Part shown: positions 9,284-18,030 of the stretch, piece after piece
Layout: every line of letters starts with the position of its first letter
Numbering within the stretch: position 1 is the stretch's first letter
NCBI GenBank assembly: GCA_007096045.1
Contig: SFAU01000079.1
Coordinates: 1-64,000, forward strand
Direction of reading: 5' to 3'
Source: Microcystis novacekii Mn_MB_F_20050700_S1
GTDB lineage: Bacteria; Cyanobacteriota; Cyanobacteriia; Cyanobacteriales; Microcystaceae
DNA: 64,000 bases
Program-made: the position numbers and the translations under genes
Notes under the pieces: model-generated
What the model was told of the DNA's origin: nothing
Seen by the model: only the letters and a program-made list of their open reading frames with translations
The model's database searches: none

Positions 9284-10276
9284 GTGAGCTATTCTGCTAC
9301 TTTGATGCGACATCCGATGTTTCCCGCCGCATCGGACAGCAATCGTCTGCGTCTCTTTTCTGGATCCGCTAATGTATCTCTTGCCCAAGAGGTGGCCCGT
9401 TATCTGGGTATGGATGTGGGCCCGATGATTCGTAAACGTTTCGCCGATGGTGAATTGTACATCCAGATTCAGGAATCGATCCGCGGCTGTGATGTCTATT
9501 TAATTCAACCCTGTTGCAATCCCGTCAACGATCATTTGATGGAATTGTTGATCATGATTGATGCCTGTCGTCGTGCTTCTGCCCGACAAATTACCGCCGT
9601 AATTCCCTATTATGGTTATGCTCGCGCCGATCGCAAAACCGCCGGACGGGAATCGATCGCCGCTAAACTGGTGGCTAATCTGATCACGGAAGCGGGGGCA
9701 AGTCGCGTGTTGGCCATGGATTTGCATTCAGCCCAAATTCAAGGTTATTTCGATATTCCCTTCGATCACGTTTATGGTTCCCCAGTGGTGGTGGACTATC
9801 TTCTCAGTAAAAAATTACCCGATATCGTCGTGGTTTCTCCCGATGTGGGTGGGGTGGCTAGGGCGCGGGCTTTTGCCAAAAAACTCGATGATGCGCCCCT
9901 AGCAATTATCGATAAACGCCGGCAAACCCATAATGTGGCGGAAGTGATGAACTTGATCGGCGATGTTAAGGATAAAACGGCGGTTTTAGTCGATGATATG
10001 ATCGATACGGCTGGTACGATCGCTCAAGGGGCGCAGTTACTGAAAGCCAAGGGGGCGCGACAGGTTTATGCTTGTGCCACCCATCCGGTTTTTTCCGGTC
10101 CTGCGATCGAGCGTTTATCCAGTGGTATAGTCGAGGAAGTGATCGTTACTAACACGATTCCCGTCCCACCAGAACATTTTTTCCCGCAACTGAAAGTCTT
10201 GCCGGTTGCCCCGATTCTGGGTGAGGCCATATGGCGCATCCATGAGGACAATTCCGTGAGTAATATGTTCAAATAG
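9284..10276 (+). CDS. prs: Ribose-phosphate pyrophosphokinase
   Basis: A 330-residue PRPP synthetase. RKRFADGELYIQIQESIRG and YGYARADRK form the ATP-binding surfaces, MDLHSAQIQGYFDIP the divalent-cation/flexible-loop region, and VLVDDMIDTAGTI the PRPP-binding motif. The reading frame starts at GTG 9284. An in-frame ATG at 9305 (MRHPMF) is possible, and both leave the catalytic core intact, which begins at about residue 20. The gene is monocistronic and followed by a strong terminator. Confidence 0.95.
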   Translation: MSYSATLMRHPMFPAASDSNRLRLFSGSANVSLAQEVARYLGMDVGPMIRKRFADGELYIQIQESIRGCDVYLIQPCCNPVNDHLMELLIMIDACRRASARQITAVIPYYGYARADRKTAGRESIAAKLVANLITEAGASRVLAMDLHSAQIQGYFDIPFDHVYGSPVVVDYLLSKKLPDIVVVSPDVGGVARARAFAKKLDDAPLAIIDKRRQTHNVAEVMNLIGDVKDKTAVLVDDMIDTAGTIAQGAQLLKAKGARQVYACATHPVFSGPAIERLSSGIVEEVIVTNTIPVPPEHFFPQLKVLPVAPILGEAIWRIHEDNSVSNMFK

Positions 10277-10283
10277 ATGGCCG

Positions 10284-10311
10284 AATCCCCCTAAAACTAG
10301 GGGGAATTTTT
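10284..10311 (+). terminator. Rho-independent terminator of prs
   Basis: TCCCCCTA (10286-10293) pairs with TAGGGGGA (10298-10305) over a 4-nt loop and ends in TTTTT. Confidence 0.88.
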
Positions 10312-10317
10312 ATATTT

Positions 10318-10547
10318 AGGGTCTGCTGAATAATGGTAAAACCCTTTTAAAATAAGGCTTTTGACCTGCTAAAATCCGATGTTCATGCTGCGAAAATAGG
10401 ATTAAGACCTTCAAAAACCTTGCATTATCCTTACTTGAGTACACAAACTGGTACAAAAAAAGAGGACAACAAAGCCTGAAACGACCAGCTACTGACTCGG
10501 AGACTCCTGACTCCTAACCCCACCAACAAACTTTTTCAGCAAGCCCT
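10318..10547. mobile_element. F2 element copy 2
   Basis: It begins AGGGTCTGCTGAATAA and ends TTTTTCAGCAAGCCCT, imperfect terminal inverted repeats of about 15 bp, with ATTT on both sides. It has no ORF. Its right end matches the left end of the copy at 4184 in inverted orientation. Confidence 0.65.
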
Positions 10548-10562
10548 ATTTATTTTCTTGAC

Positions 10563-10774
10563 ATTAATTCGGGTGCATCTCACATTTGCAGAAACACCGA
10601 CAATCGGCAATTATCAGTGACCCTTAAATTATGACGGATATGTCAGCAGCTGCGTGCAAGCATCCCACCGAAAAGCTAATGCGCGGGGGAAATAACCCCC
10701 AACTTTAGAGGAGATTTTCCCTTTAAAAACCTCAACTGAGTAGATTTACAAAAATGGGATGCACCCATTAATTC
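10563..10774. mobile_element. F1 MITE copy 2 inserted at the lepB stop codon
   Basis: The element spans 10571-10766 (GGGTGCATCTCACATTTG to ATGGGATGCACCC), flanked by direct repeats ATTAATTC at 10563-10570 and 10767-10774. The right-hand duplication contains the TAA stop of the reverse-strand lepB gene, so transposition hit the last codon without changing the protein. It is inverted relative to copies 1 and 3. Confidence 0.88.
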
Positions 10775-11370
10775 TGATTTGTGGCAGCGTCGGGGTTGTC
10801 AAGTCCTCCCAGACGATTGAAAGGCCAAAAACGCACCACGGCGCGACCGATTAAGTTTTCTCGGGGAACAAAGCCCCAAGCGTGGGAATCATAACTATTA
10901 TTGCGATTATCGCCCAAAACCAGATATTGATCGGGGGGAACTGTCACCGGTCCGAAAGTATAATTAGGTTCTTCGGCAATATACTTTTCCGCTAAAGCTT
11001 TACTGTTGACGTAAACTAGACCGTTTTTGACTTGCACCTTATCCCCCGGCAGTCCAATCACCCGTTTAATAAAAGCATCGTGAAAATTTTGAGCTTTCAG
11101 AGCGGCTGTCGGACTAAAAACCACTATATCACCCCGTTCTGGCTTCTGAAAATGATAGCTAACTTTCTCGATAATTAGGCGATCGTTAATCTGGAGAGTG
11201 GGTTCCATGGAAGAAGAGGGAATATAACGGGCCTCAGCCACAAAAGTGCGGATGCCAAAGGCCAAAATTCCAGCCGTGACAATGGTTTTAACTGCTTCTA
11301 GCCAAGGATTTTCTTGGGGTACGGGAGGGGGAGAAGGTTTTTCGGATTTATGGTTCAAGCTTTCAGCCAT
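10768..11370 (-). CDS. lepB: Signal peptidase I
   Basis: A 200-residue type I leader peptidase. One N-terminal membrane segment (about 26-42) is followed by the catalytic Ser in [10 protein letters not shown], the general-base Lys in [11 protein letters not shown] and the C-terminal [16 protein letters not shown] box. The N-terminus is Pro-rich and cytoplasmic. The protein removes signal peptides at the plasma or thylakoid membrane. Its stop codon lies inside the target duplication of an F1 MITE. It is divergent from the polyferredoxin gene. Confidence 0.95.
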   Translation of the reverse strand: MAESLNHKSEKPSPPPVPQENPWLEAVKTIVTAGILAFGIRTFVAEARYIPSSSMEPTLQINDRLIIEKVSYHFQKPERGDIVVFSPTAALKAQNFHDAFIKRVIGLPGDKVQVKNGLVYVNSKALAEKYIAEEPNYTFGPVTVPPDQYLVLGDNRNNSYDSHAWGFVPRENLIGRAVVRFWPFNRLGGLDNPDAATNQN

Positions 11371-11491
11371 AGAATTTTAACTTTTGATAAGGATTAAGCC
11401 AATACGCTCTTTAATGTTCTAGTCTAGTGATAGTAGCAGCGTAGATAATATTTTAAGACAATTTTCCTACATCTACTGGATCACTGTTAAT

Positions 11492-11656
11492 TTGTCAAGG
11501 CCGCATTCTGCTGCCGGAAGGGGAATTTCCTCGGGGGTAGAAAACGGTGATGTCGTCTATCAAAAAGGACAGTTTTTCGCCGCTATTCAAGGAAAAACGT
11601 TAAATTCGAGGATTGAACCCCTAATCTCCCTTAAAAGTCGCTTCTACGTCACTGCT
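11492..11656 (+). other. Short coding-like remnant in the lepB/polyferredoxin intergenic region
   Basis: From a TTG at 11492 to the TAG at 11654-11656 one frame stays open and reads protein-like (GVENGDVVYQKGQFFAAIQG, then ISLKSRFYVTA). There is no ATG and no recognised domain. It could be the degraded 3' end of a lost gene or chance. Confidence 0.25.
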
Positions 11657-11663
11657 TAGCTCT

Positions 11664-13835
11664 ATGTTTGCACAAATTCCCGAACGCTCGATGCACTATC
11701 TGCGATGGGTTGTGACCATCGCTTGGTTAATTCTGATATTTTCTCTGTTTTTTGACCCGATTTCGGCAAAATTAACTGATACTAATAATCTTTCTAGTCC
11801 CCTGAGAGTTGATCCCGATGTCTGCATTAAAGTCCAGGGAGTTTGCCTACCCCAATCCTCCTATCAGTTAGGTGCGCCGATTTTTTGGGGAATAGTGGTT
11901 CCTAGTAGCATTTTTATCTTATTAGTATTCGGTCACGAACTCTGGCGGCGTATCTGTCCTTTATCCTTTCTTTCTCAAATACCGCGCGCTTTGGGTAAAC
12001 AGCGTCAGAAAAAACAGACCGATAAATCGGGAAAAGTCCGCTCTGAAATCTATAAAGTGCCGAAAAACTCTTGGTTAGCTCGGAATTATCTCTATCTACA
12101 ATTAAGTCTGTTATTTTTGGGTTTATGCGGACGGATTCTTTTTGATAATTCCGATCGCTTAGTCTTAGGCAGCTTTTTAATCTTGACTATTCTAGCGGCG
12201 ATCTTTGTGGGTTATTGGTATGGGGGCAAATCTTGGTGTAACTACTTCTGTCCCATGAGTCCAGTTGAAAGGATTTACAGTGAACCGAGGGGTTTACTAA
12301 ATAGTACCGCTCACGAAGACAGTCGCGGTGGGATTACTCAATCTATGTGTCGTATTGTCCATGAAGATGGTAGCGAACAAAGTGCCTGTGTTGCCTGTCA
12401 AAGTCCCTGTATCGATATCGATGCGGAAAGATCCTATTGGGATGGGATTACTAAGAGCGATCGCCAATGGCTTTATTACGGTTATTTTGGCTTAGTTTTT
12501 GGCTATTTTAGCTATTATTACCTTTATGCTGGCAATTGGGACTATTATTTCTCTGGAGCTTGGGCGCACGACGAAAATCAGCTAGAATCCCTCTTGAAAC
12601 CGGGTTTTTATCTTGCAGGTCAGGCAATTGCGATTCCGGAGTTGGTAGCTGTCCCCTTAACTTTGGCAATCTGCACTTTTTTGGGTTACTTTCTCGGTAA
12701 AAAAGTTGAAAATGCCTACAAAGTCTATAGAATCCGCAAAAAGTCGCCCTTATCGACAGAAATTATCCGTCACCGCGTCTTTACTTTCGGAACTTTTCTG
12801 ATTTTCAATTTCTTCTTTTTTTTCGGTGGTCGTCCTTTTATTAATCTTTTGCCAGAATTTTGCCATCATTTCCTTATTGTTTTACCGGCGGTTTTGAGTA
12901 GTTTATGGTTATATCGCACTTGGACAAGAAATCCGGGTCTTTACCAACGGGAAGGACTCGCGGGAAGATTGCGTAAACAGTTAGGTAAACTGGGTCTCGA
13001 TACGGCTAAATATCTCGATCGGCGATCGCTGGATGCTCTGCACGCGGATGAAGTCTATGTGTTGGCCAAGATACTGCCAGATTTCACCCACCAGAAGGGT
13101 TTAAAAGCCTATAAAGCCGTGTTAAAAGAGGCTTTGGAGCAGGGATATACTGACTTCGGCCACAGCCTCGAAATCCTGCAACAAATGCGTTTAGAGTTGA
13201 CGATTACTGATGCGGAACATCAGGCAATTTTAACAGAGTTGGGTGTGGAATCGGCCGAACTTCTCGATCCGGAAAAGCAGTATAGTCGCGAGGATTGGTT
13301 ACGTTTACAGAGTTATCGCGATGCTTTGTTAGAAAGTTTGTTGGTGACATGGAAAAAAGACCCCGATCGCAAGGTGGGATCGGAATTACTGGAAGTGTTA
13401 ACCGGTAAGAGTTCCAGGGAGGCGATCGCTCATTTGTTGACGGAATTGCCAGCCGCAGAAACCGAAACTGTCGAGTCTTTGCGTCGGGAGTACGGAGTTA
13501 CTGGTCAGGAGGAGGAAACGATTCTCCATCGTCCTCCAGCCTATCAATTATGGCAGAATATCGCCCGCGCTTTTCAGGTCTTCGATCGTCTATCTTTTAG
13601 TAGTGAGAGCGATCGTGAGCAACAGGAGCGGATTTTATTGGCAAGATTCCCTCTATTTGATAGTGATGGTTCGGGACAAATTAGCCTTGAGGAGTTAAAA
13701 GCTTGTATTGGGGCGATCAAACCGAGGGTGACAGACAAGGAAATCGAAGCTATGTTACAGCAGTCCGATACCGGTCGCGATAATCAGATTAGTTTTCAGG
13801 AATTTCGCGACCTACTCCACCAATTCCACAAATAA
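11664..13835 (+). CDS. Polyferredoxin-like membrane protein (NapH/NosR/CcoG type) with C-terminal EF-hands
   Basis: A 723-residue protein. Several membrane segments (about 12-30, 75-95, 145-185, 270-295, 320-345, 370-420) surround cysteine motifs typical of the NapH/NosR/CcoG group: CPLSFLSQIPR, SWCNYFCPMSPVERIYSEPRG and CVACQSPCIDID. These suggest membrane-bound Fe-S electron transfer. The soluble C-terminal half ends in an EF-hand pair: DSDGSGQISLEE is a canonical calcium loop and DTGRDNQISFQE is a weaker one. Electron transfer gated by calcium is inference only. No napA, nos or cco genes lie nearby. It is monocistronic with its own terminator. Confidence 0.75.
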   Translation: MFAQIPERSMHYLRWVVTIAWLILIFSLFFDPISAKLTDTNNLSSPLRVDPDVCIKVQGVCLPQSSYQLGAPIFWGIVVPSSIFILLVFGHELWRRICPLSFLSQIPRALGKQRQKKQTDKSGKVRSEIYKVPKNSWLARNYLYLQLSLLFLGLCGRILFDNSDRLVLGSFLILTILAAIFVGYWYGGKSWCNYFCPMSPVERIYSEPRGLLNSTAHEDSRGGITQSMCRIVHEDGSEQSACVACQSPCIDIDAERSYWDGITKSDRQWLYYGYFGLVFGYFSYYYLYAGNWDYYFSGAWAHDENQLESLLKPGFYLAGQAIAIPELVAVPLTLAICTFLGYFLGKKVENAYKVYRIRKKSPLSTEIIRHRVFTFGTFLIFNFFFFFGGRPFINLLPEFCHHFLIVLPAVLSSLWLYRTWTRNPGLYQREGLAGRLRKQLGKLGLDTAKYLDRRSLDALHADEVYVLAKILPDFTHQKGLKAYKAVLKEALEQGYTDFGHSLEILQQMRLELTITDAEHQAILTELGVESAELLDPEKQYSREDWLRLQSYRDALLESLLVTWKKDPDRKVGSELLEVLTGKSSREAIAHLLTELPAAETETVESLRREYGVTGQEEETILHRPPAYQLWQNIARAFQVFDRLSFSSESDREQQERILLARFPLFDSDGSGQISLEELKACIGAIKPRVTDKEIEAMLQQSDTGRDNQISFQEFRDLLHQFHK

Positions 13836-13848
13836 ACTGTCTTCAGTT

Positions 13849-13881
13849 AAGGAGTCTTTATTTCCCCTGACTCCTTTTTTT
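13849..13881 (+). terminator. Rho-independent terminator of the polyferredoxin gene
   Basis: AAGGAGTC (13849-13856) pairs with GACTCCTT (13869-13876), followed by a T tract. Confidence 0.85.
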
Positions 13882-14003
13882 CTTTAAAAAAATAGCTGTT
13901 CGCAGGCAGGCACGGATTCCCATTATACTAGAAAGTATAAGTCAAGTTGAGGGATTTTGTCAAGCTTTTTTGAGAAAAAATTTCGATGTTTCGCTGAACT
14001 GTA

Positions 14004-14678
14004 TTAGGATAAAGAGGGAGATTTAAGAGCAAAATGTAGTATATTTTTTTCCGGTTCGGTTATGGTTTCTGGAAATCGCCGATTGTTAAAATTGATCTGC
14101 TCGGAATATAGATGATAGGCTGTATTGTAAAAGTTACGAAGGATAAAAGCAATAAATATACTGGGTGTTAAAGGGGAGGACACTGGAATTCGGCAGTTTT
14201 TGAATTGTCCTAGGGTGAGATGACATCTGGGGTGATGAATCTCTTGAAAATTATCAGGATCGTAATCAAATCTAATCGGTACAGCTACAATATTTTTGGC
14301 GATAATATCGGCAAATATCTCATCTTCTTCATATAGTTCTGGCTCATTTTGAAAAGATTCCAAATAAGGGGATGAGAAGAAAGCTAGTCTATGAGATAAT
14401 AACTGCGATCCTTGGAAGCGATAAAGTAATTGAATCAAGGCTCCATCAATCATTTTAATATTATAATTCTTACCGCGATCAAGCTCATCATAAATATCTT
14501 GATAGGCAACATTTTTGAGGGCAATGGATAAGTCGTAACTATTGGAATAGCTAATCTCAGAAATATTTTGACTCAATTTATTCAAAGTCGGAAAGTTCTG
14601 CTGACTTGATAATCCTACTTCTATCAATTTAGCCGTTAAATTTTCAACATCTTTAAAGATATTCTGAGCATTAAGCAT
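14004..14678 (-). CDS. DUF2290 family protein, partner of the adjacent helicase
   Basis: A 224-residue soluble protein that I assign to DUF2290 by its PRCHLTLGQFKNCRIPVSSP block (about 150-170) and the following PSIFIAFILRNFYN. No catalytic motif or membrane segment is evident. It begins 7 bp after the stop of the helicase gene on the same strand, so the two are almost certainly co-transcribed and probably translationally coupled. The DNA is AT-rich with A/T-ending codons, unlike neighbouring core genes, which suggests acquisition. Its function is unknown; context suggests an effector or specificity subunit of a nucleic-acid-directed system. Confidence 0.65.
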   Translation of the reverse strand: MLNAQNIFKDVENLTAKLIEVGLSSQQNFPTLNKLSQNISEISYSNSYDLSIALKNVAYQDIYDELDRGKNYNIKMIDGALIQLLYRFQGSQLLSHRLAFFSSPYLESFQNEPELYEEDEIFADIIAKNIVAVPIRFDYDPDNFQEIHHPRCHLTLGQFKNCRIPVSSPLTPSIFIAFILRNFYNTAYHLYSEQINFNNRRFPETITEPEKNILHFALKSPSLS

Positions 14679-14685
14679 TTCTTAA

Positions 14686-16782
14686 CTATTCTTGGAATAT
14701 TTTGATAATTTCGTTTTTTTCATCTGATGAAAATTCTATACTTTTTAACTTGGCAATTAATTCTTGCTTTTCCCTGTCATTTTTATATCTGTTGGTATTA
14801 AGAGTATCTCGATAAACCTTCTTCATTTGTTGAAGTTCTTCGGGGGTTGGATAGGTAAACTCAAGAGCAAAATTTCTCGATTTAATCTCCTGAAATTCCC
14901 TCTCTAAAGCTTGCATATTTTCCCCATAACCAATAACTCTTAACCAAGCTTTACTTCTAGTGATCGCTGTAAATAAAATATTGCGGTTACTAGCAATTTG
15001 TGAACCAGATAAACATTCTTGAGCGTTAATGAAATAAACCATTGCCGCTTCATTGCCTTTTGCACGATAAATCTGTGTAAAAGCAATCGAGTTTTCTTGA
15101 AAAAACTCATCGGGAGAAGATGTGCTACCTGCTAAATGAGAATTAATATTTTTTGTAAATAACATTTCTCTAGCTTTTCCAAAAACGTTGCGAGCATTTT
15201 TAGCTAGTGGATGGATAACCATAATATCTTGGCATCTTAATTCATCTTCCTTAAGATTCTTTTCAATTTGTTCCACTAGCCATTCAAATTGCTCCTGATT
15301 GTTATCGAAAGATTTAAAGTTGATAATATCATCGATAGAAGAATGTTCCTCAAGGAATTTAGGACTGGTTTTGGGGGTTCTAATCAGTTTAACAAATTCT
15401 CCTGATTTTAATTCTCCTTCTTCAACCTCATAACCAATATCTTGCCATAATTGAGGATTATCAAACATTTGAATTAGTCCCTTTGGATAATAAACTCCAA
15501 AACCTAGAGCATGAGCAGAGGAAAGAATAGGACGAGAATTTCTGTAACAAGTATTTAAAACCACATCTTGTTGGGGTTCGCTGGGTAAATTCTCCAATTT
15601 AACTCTAGGATTACCATGGTTATCATTTCCAAAAATAACTTCGGGAGAATCCATGACTTTACTATTTAAGCTTTGCAACTCATCATAGGCATAAACTAAA
15701 CGTTTATCATCTTTCAAGATTTCATAGCAGAGTCTTAAGAAGTCTTGAGGAAAATCTTGGGCTTCATCAATTAAAATAAGATCATAATATTGATGAAATT
15801 TTTTAATCTCTCTGAAGGCTTTTTGACAAACAAACTCAAAAGGTTCTTCATCCAAATATGTTAGGGTTTTTGCTTGACTAAAATCTAAATATTCAATATT
15901 ATGTTGTTTACATAGCTCATAATAAATTCCTTCTATCTTAGGACTTCCCCACGCATGAATAATTTTTACTTTTTCCCAGTCTGGTTCGGAATTTTTATGC
16001 TCATAACTAAACCGAGTAATTAAATCTTTGTATTGATCCTTTAACGAGCGTGTATAGAAAGTAACAGCAATATTCCAATCGGGATGAGTTGCATGAAGAT
16101 AAGCTACTTTCAGCGCTAAGACAATTGTTTTTCCCGAACCTGCTAAACCTCTAATTTTTTGTATACCTTTAGTGGTTTCTAAAACAGCCTTACTTTGAGT
16201 TTCATCAAGATTAGCAATAGAATCTTCTAAGTTTTTTAACTTTGCTCCCCTAGAATCTGGTTTAACAACATAACTGCGAGCGTCTTTTTTTCTAATGGTT
16301 GTAACAGCTTGTATGACTGAGTTGACTTTCTCGAAATATTCAGAATCATTGCCTTGACATTTATTGATAAAATCATCAAGATCTTTATCTTTAATAAGAA
16401 CAGGATATTCCTCTCGGTTAATTCCTTCTGGATAATTAGTCCAAATCGGTGCATAGGTGGCTACAGAAATGTTAACCATTAGCTTTCTTTTTTGAACAAG
16501 CTCTTTATAAGACAGCAGTTTTGCTTCTAACTTGGTTATGCTCTCGTCTTGAGTGCCTTCAATATCCAAATCATAATTTTTTCCCTCATCAATATTAAAA
16601 ATAATAATCCCTTGCTGACGAGAGACTAATAGAGCATCAATTTGATATCCTCCTTGCGGAGTTGGAAGAATAGGATAGCCGATATACAATCTTCCCTCTA
16701 TATCTGTTCTTTCCTCAAAATATTTAGCTAATCTTTGAGAAGATACAGGTTTAGCTGAAGAACCGCGAATAACGTTAACCAT
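14686..16782 (-). CDS. Superfamily 1 (UvrD/Rep-like) helicase with NERD-like N-terminal domain
   Basis: A 698-residue protein. Residues about 20-75 (IGYPILPTPQGGYQIDALLV, then GIIIFNIDEGK) resemble a NERD/PD-(D/E)xK nuclease core, though the usual E-x-K is not clean. The helicase part has Walker A GLAGSGKTIVLAL (about 213), Walker B LILIDEAQDF (about 336), motif III/IV near TCYRNSRPIL, and C-terminal motifs QIYRAKGNEAAMVYFI and FTAITRSKAWLRVIGYG. The DUF2290 gene follows 7 bp downstream. Low-GC composition and a repeat-rich setting suggest an accessory, possibly anti-phage, role. This is inference from architecture. Confidence 0.82.
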   Translation of the reverse strand: MVNVIRGSSAKPVSSQRLAKYFEERTDIEGRLYIGYPILPTPQGGYQIDALLVSRQQGIIIFNIDEGKNYDLDIEGTQDESITKLEAKLLSYKELVQKRKLMVNISVATYAPIWTNYPEGINREEYPVLIKDKDLDDFINKCQGNDSEYFEKVNSVIQAVTTIRKKDARSYVVKPDSRGAKLKNLEDSIANLDETQSKAVLETTKGIQKIRGLAGSGKTIVLALKVAYLHATHPDWNIAVTFYTRSLKDQYKDLITRFSYEHKNSEPDWEKVKIIHAWGSPKIEGIYYELCKQHNIEYLDFSQAKTLTYLDEEPFEFVCQKAFREIKKFHQYYDLILIDEAQDFPQDFLRLCYEILKDDKRLVYAYDELQSLNSKVMDSPEVIFGNDNHGNPRVKLENLPSEPQQDVVLNTCYRNSRPILSSAHALGFGVYYPKGLIQMFDNPQLWQDIGYEVEEGELKSGEFVKLIRTPKTSPKFLEEHSSIDDIINFKSFDNNQEQFEWLVEQIEKNLKEDELRCQDIMVIHPLAKNARNVFGKAREMLFTKNINSHLAGSTSSPDEFFQENSIAFTQIYRAKGNEAAMVYFINAQECLSGSQIASNRNILFTAITRSKAWLRVIGYGENMQALEREFQEIKSRNFALEFTYPTPEELQQMKKVYRDTLNTNRYKNDREKQELIAKLKSIEFSSDEKNEIIKIFQE

Positions 16783-16939
16783 AATTTTTACCTCGGGAGT
16801 TCTTTTAGCAGAATCATTAGATGCCTATTGATTCTTGAGGAGGGCAACAAAATTACTATAGCATTTTTTCAACCATCAAGTTATGTTATGATCATCGGTT
16901 AATCCTCAGTTTTGACCTAAAGCTATAAATTATAGCTAT

Positions 16940-17062
16940 TAAGTAGGGAGGCACAATTATTTGTAGGATGGGTTAGCGCACTTCGTAACATGAGCGGGCG
17001 TTGGGTTTCATGCTTCAACCCAACCTACGTTCATCTTATATTTAATTCCACCCACCTACTTA
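16940..17062. mobile_element. F3 MITE copy B (full length)
   Basis: TA-AGTAGGGAGGCACAATT at the left, CCACCCACCTACT-TA at the right, with inner inverted TAGGATGGGTTA and TGGGTTGAAG-type arms. The TA on each side fits a TA target, as used by IS630/Tc1-type transposases. It is the best full-length reference for this family in the window, together with 60303-60425. Confidence 0.8.
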
Positions 17063-17067
17063 ACCTC

Positions 17068-17730
17068 TCACAATAAACCGCGATAACGGATAAAAACGAG
17101 GATTACTGCCCAGGAACCTAAAGCTACTTTAACGGCGACTAAAATGTTTAGTATCGGTAAAATGCCGCCACTAAATAGCGCCCCTAATTCCCCGTGGGGT
17201 AACTCAAATCCTGAGAGAGTAATGGCGGCTAAAACAATAAAAACTAAGACGGAAATTTTCTCCCATGTTGCTGCTTGCCAACGGCGATAAATTGCTTGCA
17301 TCCATTCGGGAGAGGAGGTAATTGCTATTAAACCAATTGCCGTACCTCCGGCGACTCCGGCGGCAAAACCTCCCCCCGGACTTAAATGTCCGCGGATAGC
17401 TAATTCAATGCCCACTAAAGCGGCAATTGTTGACCCTAAACGGGCTAAAATAATCGAAGGTTGGTCGGTAAATTGATGGATTTTACTGGCGGGTTTTTCC
17501 GTGGCTAAAAGAAAATTAGCCCCCATAATCGCAATGGTAAAAACAATCACTTCATAGATGGTATCGTAGAGACGATTACGAAAAATAACCACCGAAACCG
17601 CATTAGGAACACCGCCGTCGCGCACTAGGGATTCAACAATTTCTAAGGATGATACAGAGGAAGCAGTATTGGGAATAATTACCATTTTGACAGCGAAGGC
17701 AATGGCGGCTAGAGTATAAATCCATTTCAT
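17068..17730 (-). CDS. mrpB: MnhB/MrpB-type Na+/H+ antiporter subunit
   Basis: A 220-residue integral membrane protein with about six hydrophobic segments. The GHLSPGGGFAAGVAGG motif (about 110) is the signature of MnhB/MrpB and the homologous hydrogenase-4-type subunits. The N-terminal part (DTIYEVIVFTIAIMGANFLL) resembles the MrpB-associated DUF4040-like segment. Mrp antiporters normally need MrpA, C and D, and none is present here. Only a tiny upstream ORF shares the operon. It may therefore be a leftover or serve a dispersed Mrp/NDH-like complex. Confidence 0.8.
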   Translation of the reverse strand: MKWIYTLAAIAFAVKMVIIPNTASSVSSLEIVESLVRDGGVPNAVSVVIFRNRLYDTIYEVIVFTIAIMGANFLLATEKPASKIHQFTDQPSIILARLGSTIAALVGIELAIRGHLSPGGGFAAGVAGGTAIGLIAITSSPEWMQAIYRRWQAATWEKISVLVFIVLAAITLSGFELPHGELGALFSGGILPILNILVAVKVALGSWAVILVFIRYRGLL

Positions 17731-17918
17731 TAGTGTTTCTCCTCTAATTTTGGGGTTTCAATACAGGTTAAAATCGTGTTGGCTGCCGTTAATTCATTTT
17801 TAAAAATATCGTAGAGATAGGGTAATCTAATTGTGGTTTGGTAGGGGATAGTTTCTGGATTGTCTTGACGGATACAGACGGCATGAACATCCTTATCAAT
17901 AAATGTCTTGGAATTCAT
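17730..17918 (-). CDS. Small ORF overlapping the mrpB start, possible Mrp-operon remnant
   Basis: A 62-residue product from ATG 17918. It ends CIETPKLEEKH with its stop overlapping the mrpB ATG by one base (TAATG arrangement). Such coupling is typical inside Mrp operons, and the internal LPYLYDIFKNELTAANTIL could be the tail of a longer antiporter subunit. No frame continues upstream, so the protein may be truncated. I do not recognise a family. Confidence 0.45.
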   Translation of the reverse strand: MNSKTFIDKDVHAVCIRQDNPETIPYQTTIRLPYLYDIFKNELTAANTILTCIETPKLEEKH

Positions 17919-17928
17919 GACCAAGGCG

Positions 17929-17977
17929 CTTAGGGCATCTCGTCAGGGAAGTTCTTCTCCCTATCTTCTGCCCTAAG
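17929..17977. other. Nested inverted repeat upstream of the mrpB pair
   Basis: CTTAGGGCA (17929-17937) pairs with TGCCCTAAG (17969-17977), and inside it AGGGA pairs with TCCCT. There is no T tract on either strand. It could be a transcript structure or an end of a decayed insertion sequence. Confidence 0.4.
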
Positions 17978-18030
17978 AGAGTTCTTCCACTGAGTCAATG
18001 CCACTGGCTGCTTGACCCCCCCCTGAACGG

